Assembly: GCA_019751935.1 (NCBI GenBank)
Contig: JAIEMR010000133.1
Location: 1 to 17,840, forward strand
Source of the DNA: Alphaproteobacteria bacterium
GTDB taxonomy: Bacteria > Pseudomonadota > Alphaproteobacteria > Paracaedibacterales > CAIULA01
Length of the DNA stretch: 17,840 bases
Direction: 5' to 3'
How positions within the stretch are numbered: the stretch's first letter is position 1; each line of letters opens with the position of its first letter. This document shows, one piece after another, positions 1 through 8,991 of the stretch. The notes below the pieces were generated by a model, which saw only the letters and a list, made by a program, of their open reading frames with translations, searched no databases and was not told where the DNA came from. The position numbers and the translations under genes are program-made.

Positions 1-551
1 CTGGCATACCGGGAACATCAATCGTTGGCATAGAAAGGCCACCGGAATCAGACACTTGAATTTCAACGTCCCGGTCATCAAGCTCGCCATTATGAAGAAG
101 ATGACGGAATTTCTGCCGGGTTTCTGGACTTGCCGATTCTCCTACCAATGCATCCAAAATTCTTTCTTCTGCATGAATGAGGGCTTTTGATTTGACTTCT
201 TCCCTTAAACGCTCTCTGGTCATGTGAATAGAAATTTCAATCAAATCACGAATGATCTGTTCAACGTCACGCCCAACATAACCAATTTCTGTAAATTTGG
301 TTGCTTCTACCTTGATAAAAGGAGCCTGCGCCAATTTAGCAAGACGTCTTGCGATTTCAGTTTTTCCAACGCCCGTTGGGCCAATCATAAGGATATTTTT
401 AGGCAAAACTTCTTCTTGAAGTTCAGCTGCTAACTGTAAACGCCTCCAGCGGTTTCTAAGGGCAACAGCAACGGCGCGCTTTGCATCCAATTGACCTACA
501 ATATAACGATCAAGCTCTGCAACAATCTGACGAGGAGTTAAAGATGTCATT
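1..551 (-). CDS. hslU: HslU, ATPase subunit of the HslVU protease (5' part, runs off the window)
   Basis: HslU is the cytoplasmic AAA+ unfoldase that feeds proteins into the HslV peptidase. Translating the minus strand from the ATG at 551-549 gives MTSLTPRQIVAELDRYIVGQ, the family's standard N terminus. The Walker A motif GPTGVGKT lies at residues 57-64, followed by the FTEIGYVGRDVEQIIRDL segment characteristic of HslU. About 183 codons are present; they reach the start of the inserted I domain, and the C-terminal half lies beyond position 1. A purine-rich AAGAGA 8 nt upstream serves as ribosome binding site. hslV ends 46 bp upstream on the same strand, so the two are almost certainly co-transcribed in the order hslV-hslU. 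The sequence is intact and identification is secure. Confidence 0.97.
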
Positions 552-597
552 TAGCAATTCTCTTATAAGTTATTGTTATTTTTTAAAATTAATACAA

Positions 598-1149
598 TTA
601 AATCGTAAGGGTTTCCAGAACAATATTTCTGTTCGTATAAATACAGATATCTGCCGCAATTTCCAAGGATTTTCTAGCGATCGTTTCTGCGTCATAATCT
701 GTTGACGCCGAAAAAGCGCGCGCTGCCGCCAAAGCGTAACCTCCTCCAGAACCAATGGCAATGATTCCATCTTCTGGCTCTAACACATCTCCATTGCCTG
801 TTAAGGTCAAAGAAACATTTTTATCAGCAACAGCCATTACAGCCTCTAGGCGGCGAAGGTATTTATCTGTACGCCAATCTTTGGCCATCTCCACGCACGC
901 TCTGGTTAATTGAGAAGGATATTTTTCAAGCTTGGATTCAAGTCTTTCAAAAAGAGCAAAAGCATCCGCCGTAGCGCCTGCAAAACCAACAATCACACTC
1001 TTGTCTGCCAAACGGCGAACCTTCCTGGCATGGGATTTAATCACTTGCGTTCCAAGCGTCACTTGCCCATCGCCGCCAATAACGACTTGGTTACCTTTGC
1101 GAATGCATACAATTGTTGTGCCGTACCAGGTATTGCTATTGTGCTCCAT
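598..1149 (-). CDS. hslV: HslV, proteasome-like peptidase subunit of HslVU
   Basis: HslV forms the double-hexameric peptidase chamber of the cytoplasmic HslVU protease and uses an N-terminal threonine nucleophile. The 183-residue protein starts with MEHNSNTWYG, then TTIVCIRKG. Removing the ten-residue leader exposes Thr11 as mature Thr1. In mature numbering Asp17 (in GGDGQ) and Lys33 (in HARK) fall exactly in place, and the IAIGSGGGYALAAA motif follows. The E. coli protein begins directly MTTIV, whereas a short WxGTT leader is common in alphaproteobacteria. Length is normal for the family. It is the promoter-proximal gene of hslV-hslU. A second, distant Thr1/Asp17/Lys33 Ntn hydrolase is encoded at 16478-17236. 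Confidence 0.97.
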   Translation of the reverse strand: MEHNSNTWYGTTIVCIRKGNQVVIGGDGQVTLGTQVIKSHARKVRRLADKSVIVGFAGATADAFALFERLESKLEKYPSQLTRACVEMAKDWRTDKYLRRLEAVMAVADKNVSLTLTGNGDVLEPEDGIIAIGSGGGYALAAARAFSASTDYDAETIARKSLEIAADICIYTNRNIVLETLTI

Positions 1150-1161
1150 TTATTCATCTCG

Positions 1162-1190
1162 ATGTTAAATCAGAATTTGCTTAAGTCTAA
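1162..1190 (-). promoter_or_regulatory. Possible sigma-70-like promoter of hslVU
   Basis: On the minus strand a TTAGAC hexamer (1190-1185) and a TAACAT hexamer (1167-1162) are separated by 17 nt. The -10 box ends about 12 nt before the hslV ATG, so the leader would be very short. I see no convincing sigma-32 heat-shock promoter, although HslVU is often heat-induced. Weak evidence based on hexamers and spacing only. Confidence 0.25.
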
Positions 1191-1225
1191 TGGCTTTATG
1201 CAAAAAGGTCCATGAAGTTTTCTGA

Positions 1226-1351
1226 TATACCCTTCCTGTTTCAAATTCCGGGCTCGTTGTTTTTCGGGATCTGCGGTGCTGATGTATTTCATATACACTG
1301 CGCTCCTCGACCCTCAAACGCCTGCCCGGCTTTTGAAATACTTTGGGTATA
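1226..1351. repeat. 126-bp fold-back (imperfect palindrome) element
   Basis: The element begins TATACCC (1226-1232) and ends GGGTATA (1345-1351), exact reverse complements. Inside these, TTTCAAATTCCGGGC (1239-1253) pairs with GCCCGGCTTTTGAAA (1324-1338) at 13 of 15 positions. The inner arms also show interrupted complementarity, so the whole unit could fold into one long hairpin. It lies between divergent hslV and the efflux operon, and the open frame across it resembles no known protein. This is what a MITE-like or bacterial palindromic repeat looks like. Only one copy is in the window, so its repetitive nature is inferred. Confidence 0.55.
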
Positions 1352-1383
1352 CAAATCAATTTGCTTCTACGATGAAGAGTAGG

Positions 1384-1413
1384 TTGCCGATATCACAAAT
1401 GTAGTCATATACT
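1384..1413 (+). promoter_or_regulatory. Probable promoter of the RND efflux operon
   Basis: TTGCCG (1384-1389) and TATACT (1408-1413) are spaced by 18 nt, a reasonable sigma-70 promoter, and lie 33 nt upstream of the membrane fusion protein ATG. No other good pair is seen in the 90 bp between the fold-back element and the gene. I see no regulator gene or clear operator nearby. Confidence 0.45.
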
Positions 1414-1446
1414 TAAAATTAGTTAAAAATTTTAGCGAGCTTATAG

Positions 1447-2673
1447 ATGCCCTTCCTTGAAAATTTATATGCCTCTTTTCTCAAGTTCTATACAAGGCAA
1501 AAACAAACCGTTCAATTAATTGGCGGCGTTTTGGTTATCTCTTTGATTTACATACTATTCTTTCATGGTTCAGATCAGGCAAAAAGACACTCAAAAGAAG
1601 GAAACAAACAAGCGCCAACGGTTCTTGTTGCAGCGGTTAAAAAAAGCGATATGCCCGTTTATTTAACGGCACTTGGAACTGTAACACCAGCTGAAACTGT
1701 AACCATAAAAACACAAATAAACGGGCAATTGATGCGCGTCTTGTTTCAAGAAGGTCAATTGGTTAAAGCTGGTGATTTGTTAGCAGAAATTGATTCTCGT
1801 CTTTACACAGCGCAATTGCTTCAATATGAGGGGCAACTTGCAAAAGATGTGGCCCTTTTAGAAAATGCTAAACTTGATTTAGAACGCTACAAAACCTTAG
1901 TCAAACAGGACGCCATCTCGAAGCAAGTGCTTGACACTCAAATTTCATTAGTACAGCAGTTTGAGGGAACCGTTAAATCCGATCAAGGGTTGATTGATTC
2001 AGTAAAATTAAATCAAACGTATTGCAAAATAATTTCACCAATCAATGGCCGGACGGGACTAAGTCTTGTAGATCCCGGAAATTATGTTCAAACAACGGAT
2101 CCAAACGGACTTGTTGTCATTAATAACATAAATCCAATTTTTGTGGTTTTCTCTATTCCCGAAGACAACTTACAAGCAATCTTAAAACAAATGAATGGGG
2201 GTACAAAACTAAAGGTAGAGGCCTATAACCGCGACCAAAATAAACTGCTCACAACAGGAACTTTAGAAACTGTTGATAACCAAATTGATACAACGACGGG
2301 CACTATTAAATTTAAGGCTCATTTTGAAAATGGAGACAATACCCTTTTCCCTAATCAATTTGTCAATGTTCGTTTGCTTGTGAACACTCTGGGCGATTCT
2401 ATGATTGTTCCAACAGCAGCTGTTCAGCATGGTTCAAATGGGGCATTTGTTTACAAATTAAAGAAAGATAATAAAGTCACCATCATTCCAGTTGTCATTA
2501 AAACAGTTAATGGCAATGAAACAGCTATTGATGGAAAAATATCGCCAGGAGAAAATGTTGTCGTTGAGGGAACGGACAAATTGAATGAGGGAACTCTTGT
2601 CACAATTTCAGAAAAAAAACAGATCAATGATCATCCTGAAAATAACCACCAGCAGCATACAAAATCCTCATGA
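1447..2673 (+). CDS. mdtA: RND efflux membrane fusion protein, MdtA-like
   Basis: This is the periplasmic adaptor linking the inner-membrane RND pumps to the outer-membrane channel. The 408-residue protein has an N-terminal membrane anchor (about residues 22-40) rather than a lipobox. A biotinyl/lipoyl half-motif starts near residue 83, and a coiled-coil hairpin spans about 118-190. The hairpin carries an exact RLS motif for TolC-type channel docking (R147, L151, S158, spacing R-x3-L-x6-S). The second lipoyl half follows (PINGRTGLSLVDPGNYV, 198-214), then beta-barrel and membrane-proximal domains. The wording VYLTALGTVTPAETVTIKTQ is typical of MdtA. The stop overlaps the next start by 4 nt (ATGA), so translation is coupled. 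The ribosome binding site is weak (GCGAG). Substrates cannot be read from sequence; bile-salt or drug export is only known for E. coli MdtABC. Confidence 0.9.
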   Translation: MPFLENLYASFLKFYTRQKQTVQLIGGVLVISLIYILFFHGSDQAKRHSKEGNKQAPTVLVAAVKKSDMPVYLTALGTVTPAETVTIKTQINGQLMRVLFQEGQLVKAGDLLAEIDSRLYTAQLLQYEGQLAKDVALLENAKLDLERYKTLVKQDAISKQVLDTQISLVQQFEGTVKSDQGLIDSVKLNQTYCKIISPINGRTGLSLVDPGNYVQTTDPNGLVVINNINPIFVVFSIPEDNLQAILKQMNGGTKLKVEAYNRDQNKLLTTGTLETVDNQIDTTTGTIKFKAHFENGDNTLFPNQFVNVRLLVNTLGDSMIVPTAAVQHGSNGAFVYKLKKDNKVTIIPVVIKTVNGNETAIDGKISPGENVVVEGTDKLNEGTLVTISEKKQINDHPENNHQQHTKSS

Positions 2674-5600
2674 ATCCATCGCAGCCCTTTATATTAAGGC
2701 CCGTTGCCACATCATTATTGATGGTTGCGCTTTTGCTGGTTGGTATGTTGGCCTATCGGTTATTACCTGTTTCCGCATTGCCTGAGATTGAATATCCGAC
2801 CATACGCGTTTCTACTTTCTACCCCGGCGCTAGCCCAGAAGTCATGGCATCCTTGATAACGGCCCCTCTTGAAAAGCAATTTGGCCAAATGACTGGCCTT
2901 AGCCAAATGACATCAAGCAGCTCTACAGGCGCCTCTTTAATTAATCTTAAATTTAGTCTTGAAATGAGCCTTGATGTTGCCGAGCAAGAGGTTCAAGCAG
3001 CCATCAACTCTGCTGCTAGTTATTTGCCGACTGATCTTCCGAATCCACCAATCTATAATAAGATTAATCCAGCTGACACCCCCATTATAACACTGGCGTT
3101 AACCTCTAAAACCCTCCCTTTATCAAAGGTTGAGGACTTGGCCGAAACTCGATTTTTGCAAAAATTGTCACAGTTAAATGGCGTTGGCCTAGTCAGCATA
3201 AGCGGTGGTCAGCGTCCTGCAGTTCGCATTCAATGTAACCCAAATTCTTTAGCATCTTACGGTTTAACCCTTGAAGATGTGCGGACAGCTATTTCTAATT
3301 CAAGCACCAATCAACCCAAAGGCAGTTTTGACGGAGATCGATTATCATATGCAATTAATGCGAATGATCAATTATTATCAAGCAAAGATTTCAGTTCTCT
3401 TGTCATTTCTTATAAAAATAACGCCCCCATTCGGCTGATCGATGTCGCTAACGTTATCGAAGACGCAGAGGATGTAAAACAAGCCGCTTGGATGAACGAT
3501 ACGCCGGCCATTATTTTGAATGTTCAAAGGCAGCCTGGATCGAATGTGATTAAGGTTGTTAATCAGATCAAAGAATTAATCCCCAAACTCAGCGCTTCGC
3601 TTCCTTCTTCTATTGAGGTGTCTCTTTTAACAGACCGCACCACAACCATTAGAGCTTCTATTAGCGATGCTCAATTTGACCTGTGTTTAGCAGTGATCTT
3701 AGTTGTTCTTGTTGTTTTTCTATTTTTACGAAAACTCTCCATTACCCTTATCCCAAGCATTGTCGTGCCTTTGTCTTTAATCGGTACATTTGCGGTTATG
3801 TATCTGATCGGCTTTAGCCTTAATAACTTAAGCCTTATGGCACTTACTATTGCCGCTGGCTTTGTCGTCGATGACGCAATTGTTATGGTTGAAAACATCT
3901 CAAGATACATCGAAGAAGGCGAATCTCCTCTTCAAGCCGCTTTAAAAGGCTCAAAACAAATCGGCTTTACCATTATCTCCCTTACGGTTTCCCTGATTGC
4001 CGTGATGATCCCTTTATTTTTCATGGGGGATATTATCGGCAGACTCTTTCGTGAATTTTCCTTGGTTTTATCGGTTACGATTTTAATTTCGGCATTTGTG
4101 TCTTTGACCTTAACGCCGATGATGTGTTCTCGTTTGCTGACCCATCAAAAACCTCATAAAGAGACTGTTGCTGGTAAAGAAATCTTAGACTCACTAATTG
4201 ATCGTTACGGAGCTTCTCTCCAGATTATTTTAAAACATCAAAAATTAGTGTTAATCATAGCCGTCTTGACGATCTTTTTAACTGGAATTCTATTTTATTT
4301 TATCCCTAAAGGGTTTCTTCCCGTTCAAGATACTGGCCTTATCCAAGGCATTTCAGAAGCCCCCCAGTCCATTTCTTTTAAAGCAATGGAAACCCGTCAA
4401 AAGGCCTTAACCGAAGTTGTGCTAAAAGACCCTGCAGTTAAAAGCGTGTCTTCATTTATAGGAATTGATGGCACAAATATTACCCTTAATAGTGGACGCT
4501 TGCTTATCAATCTAAAATCTATGGAGGAACGCGATAGCGTCAACGACGTGATTCGCCGCATACAGCACGAGATTGAGGGAGCATCTGACATCACGCTGTT
4601 CATGCAGCCGGTTCAAGATCTGTCCATCGACGATCGCGTTAGCCGTACTCAGTATCAATATAGTTTAAATTCTCCCGATCAAAAGGAAGTCGAAAAATGG
4701 ACAAACTTGTTCATTGAAAGGCTGAAGAGCGAACCGAGTTTAAAGGATATCGCCAGCGACACTCAAAGTCAGGGCCTTAGAAAAGTTATAAAAATTGATC
4801 GCAATACTGCCTCGCGTTTAGGGATTACGCCAGGGCAAATTGACAACATTTTATATGATGCTTTTGGTCAACGCCAAATTTTGACCATGTTCACGCAAGT
4901 CAACCAATATCATGTTATACTTGAAATTCTGCCTGAAATCCAAAATATGCCTGATGCTCTTAATAATATTTATATAAATTCTTCAACTGGCACCTCTGTT
5001 CCCATTGCTGCTTTTACAGAAATTTCTGACGAAAAAGGACCCCTTGTTATTAATCGCCAAGGACAATTCCCTGTATCAATCCTTTCCTTTAACCTAGCCC
5101 CTCATGCAGCTCTTGGAGATGCGGTGAATACTATTAACCGCTCAAAAACAGACATTAATTTACCGGACAGCATTCAAGCTGGATTTGAAGGAACGGCGAA
5201 AATCTTTCAAAATTCTTTAGCAAACGAAGGATGGCTTGTCGTTGCAGCCATCGTTGTTGTTTATATTATTTTGGGCGTTTTGTATGAAAGCTATATTCAC
5301 CCGATCACAATCCTATCAACGCTTCCCTCTGCTGGTGTGGGCGCATTGGTTGCTCTTTTCTTAACAGGTAAAGAGCTTAGTATTGTAGCGTTAATTGGGA
5401 TTATCCTTTTAATTGGCATTGTCAAAAAGAATGCGATCATGATGATCGATTTTGCTCTGGATAGAGAACGTAATGATGGAAAAAGCCCAGAAGAAGCTAT
5501 TTATGAAGCCTGCATTTTACGGTTTCGCCCTATTTTGATGACAACAATGGCGGCTCTTTTAGGGGCCGTGCCCTTGGCGTTTAGTTTTGGAATAGGATCT

Positions 5601-5777
5601 GAACTCAGGCAGTCCCTTGGCATTACTATTATTGGCGGCCTAATTTTAAGTCAGCTTTTAACACTTTATACAACCCCTGTTATTTATCTCACTTTTGATA
5701 GGTTATCTCGAAAATTTAGAATTTTTTGCAAACAAAGGATTAACCAAGAAGAAGCCCTAGAGGCTAATTCAAAATGA
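2670..5777 (+). CDS. mdtB: RND efflux pump subunit, MdtB-like
   Basis: This is an inner-membrane proton-driven multidrug transporter of the HAE1 RND family. The 1035 residues match the family length. The N terminus PFILRPVATSLLMVALLLVG is TM1, and LLPVSALPEIEYPTIRVSTF opens the first porter domain. The proton-relay pair is D401-D402 in GFVVDDAIVMVENISR (TM4), and the TM10 lysines are K919-K920 in GIVKKNAIMMIDF. Two large periplasmic loops (about residues 35-335 and 555-860) carry the porter and docking domains. It overlaps the genes on both sides by 4 nt, which fixes its place in the operon. In E. coli, MdtB and MdtC assemble as a mixed trimer; the presence of two distinct but similar pumps here suggests the same. 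No inactivating change is seen. Confidence 0.92.
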   Translation: MNPSQPFILRPVATSLLMVALLLVGMLAYRLLPVSALPEIEYPTIRVSTFYPGASPEVMASLITAPLEKQFGQMTGLSQMTSSSSTGASLINLKFSLEMSLDVAEQEVQAAINSAASYLPTDLPNPPIYNKINPADTPIITLALTSKTLPLSKVEDLAETRFLQKLSQLNGVGLVSISGGQRPAVRIQCNPNSLASYGLTLEDVRTAISNSSTNQPKGSFDGDRLSYAINANDQLLSSKDFSSLVISYKNNAPIRLIDVANVIEDAEDVKQAAWMNDTPAIILNVQRQPGSNVIKVVNQIKELIPKLSASLPSSIEVSLLTDRTTTIRASISDAQFDLCLAVILVVLVVFLFLRKLSITLIPSIVVPLSLIGTFAVMYLIGFSLNNLSLMALTIAAGFVVDDAIVMVENISRYIEEGESPLQAALKGSKQIGFTIISLTVSLIAVMIPLFFMGDIIGRLFREFSLVLSVTILISAFVSLTLTPMMCSRLLTHQKPHKETVAGKEILDSLIDRYGASLQIILKHQKLVLIIAVLTIFLTGILFYFIPKGFLPVQDTGLIQGISEAPQSISFKAMETRQKALTEVVLKDPAVKSVSSFIGIDGTNITLNSGRLLINLKSMEERDSVNDVIRRIQHEIEGASDITLFMQPVQDLSIDDRVSRTQYQYSLNSPDQKEVEKWTNLFIERLKSEPSLKDIASDTQSQGLRKVIKIDRNTASRLGITPGQIDNILYDAFGQRQILTMFTQVNQYHVILEILPEIQNMPDALNNIYINSSTGTSVPIAAFTEISDEKGPLVINRQGQFPVSILSFNLAPHAALGDAVNTINRSKTDINLPDSIQAGFEGTAKIFQNSLANEGWLVVAAIVVVYIILGVLYESYIHPITILSTLPSAGVGALVALFLTGKELSIVALIGIILLIGIVKKNAIMMIDFALDRERNDGKSPEEAIYEACILRFRPILMTTMAALLGAVPLAFSFGIGSELRQSLGITIIGGLILSQLLTLYTTPVIYLTFDRLSRKFRIFCKQRINQEEALEANSK

Positions 5778-8700
5778 GTTTATTACTCACATTTATTAAA
5801 AGGCCTATCGCAACAACACTACTCGCTTTTGGAATTGCTTTTTCAGGAATAATTGCTTATGGCCTGCTACCTGTCTCCCCCTTGCCGCAAATTGAATTTC
5901 CAACAATCAGTATTCAAGCAGCCCTTCCTGGAGCAAGTCCGGAGATTATGGCAACCTCTGTTGCAACCCCCTTAGAAAGGCAATTAGGTCATATTTCTGG
6001 CATCACTGAAATGACATCTTCGAGCAGTCTTGGGGCCACAAGCATCGTAATTCAATTTGATCTTTCAAGAGACATCAACGGCGCTGCACGCGATGTTCAA
6101 GCGGCCATTATTGATGCACGAAGTCAATTGCCGTCAGACCTTCCAAGTAATCCCACCTATCGTATTGTCAATCCATCAGATTCTCCGATTTTGATTCTTG
6201 CACTTACATCTCCAACTCTTTCAGCAGGAGAAATGTACGATATCGCCTCAACAGTACTGCAACAAAAAATCTCGCAAATTGATGGAGTCGGACAAGTATT
6301 GGTTGGAGGGAGTTCACTGCCTGCTGTCAGGATTGATATCAATCCAACCAGTTTAAATAAATATGGCCTTAGCCTAGAAGATGTACGAAAAACCCTAACA
6401 AGCGCCAATGCAAACCTTCCTAAAGGGCAAATAAATTCCGGAAACTATTCATATGAAATTTCAACAACAGATCAATTGTTTAAAGCAAAAGATTATAAAC
6501 CCTTATTGATTTCCTATAAAAGCGGAGCCGCTATCACATTATCAGATGTGGCTAACGTTAAAGATTCCGTTGAGGATTTAAAAAACGCAGGGCTTTATAA
6601 TGGAAAGCCTGCTGCTTTATTAGTGATTTTCAAACGTCCTGGCTCCAATATTATTGATACTGTGGATTCAATTAAAAATTCTTTGGGATATTTAAAATTA
6701 GCAATCCCTTCGAACGTTGATATATCCGTTGCTATGGATCGCACCTTAACAATCAGAGCCTCTTTGCACGAAGTAAAGTTATCCTTAATCTTGGCCATTC
6801 TTTTGGTTGTTTTCGTGATTTATAGGTTTTTAGGAAACATGAGGGCAGCATTAATACCCAGCATTGCCGTTCCCTTATCGTTATTAGGCACTTTTGGGGT
6901 GATGTATCTTTTGGGATATAGCTTGGACAACTTATCCCTTATGGCATTAACGATTGCAACAGGGTTTGTCGTCGATGACGCCGTTGTTGTCGTTGAAAAT
7001 ATCTCACGTCACATTGAAGATGGAAAAGACGCCATACAAGCTGCCATTCAAGGCACAAAAGAGGTTTGCTTTACGGTCATTTCAATGAGTTTATCTCTAA
7101 TTGCTGTTTTTATTCCCATTCTTTTGATGAATGGTATCGTTGGCCGTCTATTTCGGGAATTTTCAATAACCTTATCCATTTCTATTTTAGTATCGATGGT
7201 TATATCCTTAACGGTTACGCCAATGATGGCATCACAGTTATTAATTTTAAAACATAACAAAAAAAAATCATCTGCGCGTAATTTAATACAAGCAATGAAA
7301 GACGGTTATGCAAAAAGCCTTAGATGGGCGTTAGATCGTTCTCGCCTCGTTCTTATGGCAACATTTTTTACAATCATGCTTAACGTCGTTCTCTTTATAA
7401 TCGTTCCTAAAGGATTTTTCCCTCAGCAAGATACAGGTCGTGTTACGGCAACCATACAAGCGCAGCAAAATATTTCTTTTTCACTTTTACAGCAAAAACT
7501 CCATGATTTTATTGAGATTATCAAAGATGATACGGCTGTTGGTTGCGTGACTGGTTTTATTGGTGGAAGTTCTTCCTCGTCAGGAAATTCAGGCAGAGTT
7601 TTTATTAGCCTAAAGCCACTAGAGGAAAGAAAAATTTCCGTTGATAAAGTTATGAATAAATTACGCAAAAAACTTGCCGTCGTTACTGGAGCCACACTCT
7701 ATATGAAACCCGCTCAAGATCTTGTCATCGGAGGGCGGCAGAATAATGCGCAGTTTCAATACACTTTATCGTCGTATGATCTAAGTACTTTAAATACTTG
7801 GGCTCCGCATCTCTTGCAAAAACTTTCAAAAGAACCTGGCATTGTGGATGCCAATAGTGATCAATTAAATCATGGATTAGAAGTTTTCATTCACATTGAC
7901 CGAGATACAGCATCACGCCTTGGAGTAACAACCAAAGCAATTAATAACACACTTTATGATGCCTTTGGTCAACGCCATGTCTCGACGATGTACACAAGCA
8001 TGAATCAATACCATGTCGTTATGGGAGTAGCACCAGAATTTTGGCAAAAACCAGACACTTTGAAGCAGCTCTATGTCAAATCTACGCTTGGCCAACAAAT
8101 TCCGTTATCAGCCATCTCAAGCTTTTCTCCTGGCTCCGCCCTTCTTGTTGTCAATCACCATGGCCAGCTTCCAGCTGCAACCATTTCCTTTAATCTGATG
8201 CCAGGTTTTTCTTTAGGAGATGCCGTTGATAAGGTAAACAGTACCATTAAGGAAATACATCTCCCGACTTCTACTATTCAAGGGTCCTTTCAAGGAACAG
8301 CCCGAGCTTTTCAAAAGTCCTTAGAGTCAGAACCTTATTTGATCTTAGCAGCCATATTTGCCGTTTATATAGTCCTTGGAATGCTCTATGAAAGCACAAT
8401 TCATCCCTTAACAATTCTCTCCACCCTTCCCTCTGCTGGCTTAGGCGCATTGTTTGCGTTGATTTTGACAGGCGGTGAATTAAACGTAATTGCGCTGATT
8501 GGTATTTTGCTTTTGATAGGGATTGTAAAGAAAAATGCCATTATGATTATTGACTTTGCCTTGCATATCCAAAGAACAGAAAATAAATCACCAGAAGAAG
8601 CCGTATATGAAGCCAGTGTTTTAAGATTTCGTCCGATTATGATGACAACAATGGCTGCGCTTCTTAGTGCCGTACCACTCGCCTTTGGAAACGGCGTTGG

Positions 8701-8860
8701 GTATGAACTTAGAAAACCCCTAGGCATATCAATCATTGGTGGGCTTATTGTCAGTCAAGTCATGACGCTTTATACAATACCTGTCATTTATCTAGCCTTT
8801 GAACGTTTAAGGCATTGGCTAAGAGAATCTCTCCCTTTTTCTTCTAAGACCCCAGCCTAA
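5774..8860 (+). CDS. mdtC: RND efflux pump subunit, MdtC-like
   Basis: This second RND pump of 1028 residues is clearly paralogous to its upstream neighbour. It begins LLLTFIKRPIATTLLAFGIA, then LLPVSPLPQIEFPTISIQAA, wording closest to MdtC. D401-D402 in GFVVDDAVVVVENISR and K919-K920 in GIVKKNAIMIIDF sit at exactly the same residue numbers as in the first pump, so the core is collinear. AGAGG lies 10 nt upstream of the start, and the ATGA overlap couples it to the first pump. The pair most simply arose by ancient duplication, as in MdtBC, and probably forms a heterotrimer; this is inference from the family. A 128-bp spacer with no clear terminator separates it from the outer-membrane gene, which probably belongs to the same transcript. 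Confidence 0.92.
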   Translation: MSLLLTFIKRPIATTLLAFGIAFSGIIAYGLLPVSPLPQIEFPTISIQAALPGASPEIMATSVATPLERQLGHISGITEMTSSSSLGATSIVIQFDLSRDINGAARDVQAAIIDARSQLPSDLPSNPTYRIVNPSDSPILILALTSPTLSAGEMYDIASTVLQQKISQIDGVGQVLVGGSSLPAVRIDINPTSLNKYGLSLEDVRKTLTSANANLPKGQINSGNYSYEISTTDQLFKAKDYKPLLISYKSGAAITLSDVANVKDSVEDLKNAGLYNGKPAALLVIFKRPGSNIIDTVDSIKNSLGYLKLAIPSNVDISVAMDRTLTIRASLHEVKLSLILAILLVVFVIYRFLGNMRAALIPSIAVPLSLLGTFGVMYLLGYSLDNLSLMALTIATGFVVDDAVVVVENISRHIEDGKDAIQAAIQGTKEVCFTVISMSLSLIAVFIPILLMNGIVGRLFREFSITLSISILVSMVISLTVTPMMASQLLILKHNKKKSSARNLIQAMKDGYAKSLRWALDRSRLVLMATFFTIMLNVVLFIIVPKGFFPQQDTGRVTATIQAQQNISFSLLQQKLHDFIEIIKDDTAVGCVTGFIGGSSSSSGNSGRVFISLKPLEERKISVDKVMNKLRKKLAVVTGATLYMKPAQDLVIGGRQNNAQFQYTLSSYDLSTLNTWAPHLLQKLSKEPGIVDANSDQLNHGLEVFIHIDRDTASRLGVTTKAINNTLYDAFGQRHVSTMYTSMNQYHVVMGVAPEFWQKPDTLKQLYVKSTLGQQIPLSAISSFSPGSALLVVNHHGQLPAATISFNLMPGFSLGDAVDKVNSTIKEIHLPTSTIQGSFQGTARAFQKSLESEPYLILAAIFAVYIVLGMLYESTIHPLTILSTLPSAGLGALFALILTGGELNVIALIGILLLIGIVKKNAIMIIDFALHIQRTENKSPEEAVYEASVLRFRPIMMTTMAALLSAVPLAFGNGVGYELRKPLGISIIGGLIVSQVMTLYTIPVIYLAFERLRHWLRESLPFSSKTPA

Positions 8861-8991
8861 GCCGAAATCCTTCTTGAGCTTAAGATTTTATTAATGAATC
8901 AAATTTTATACTGAACCTTAGGACATTTCTAAAATAGGCGCTTTCAAACTTTTTCAAAAATGAAGTTTGCATTTCACTGGTATCCCATTTG

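Noticed and set aside
910..1215. Plus-strand open frames opposite hslV
   Set aside because: They are antisense shadows of a clearly conserved HslV frame and have no ribosome binding site.
1165..1359. 64-residue minus-strand frame across the fold-back element
   Set aside because: It is created by the palindrome and has no family resemblance.
8401..8736. 111-residue minus-strand frame inside the mdtC-like gene
   Set aside because: It lies wholly antisense to a conserved transmembrane segment of the pump; its hydrophobicity mirrors the coding strand.
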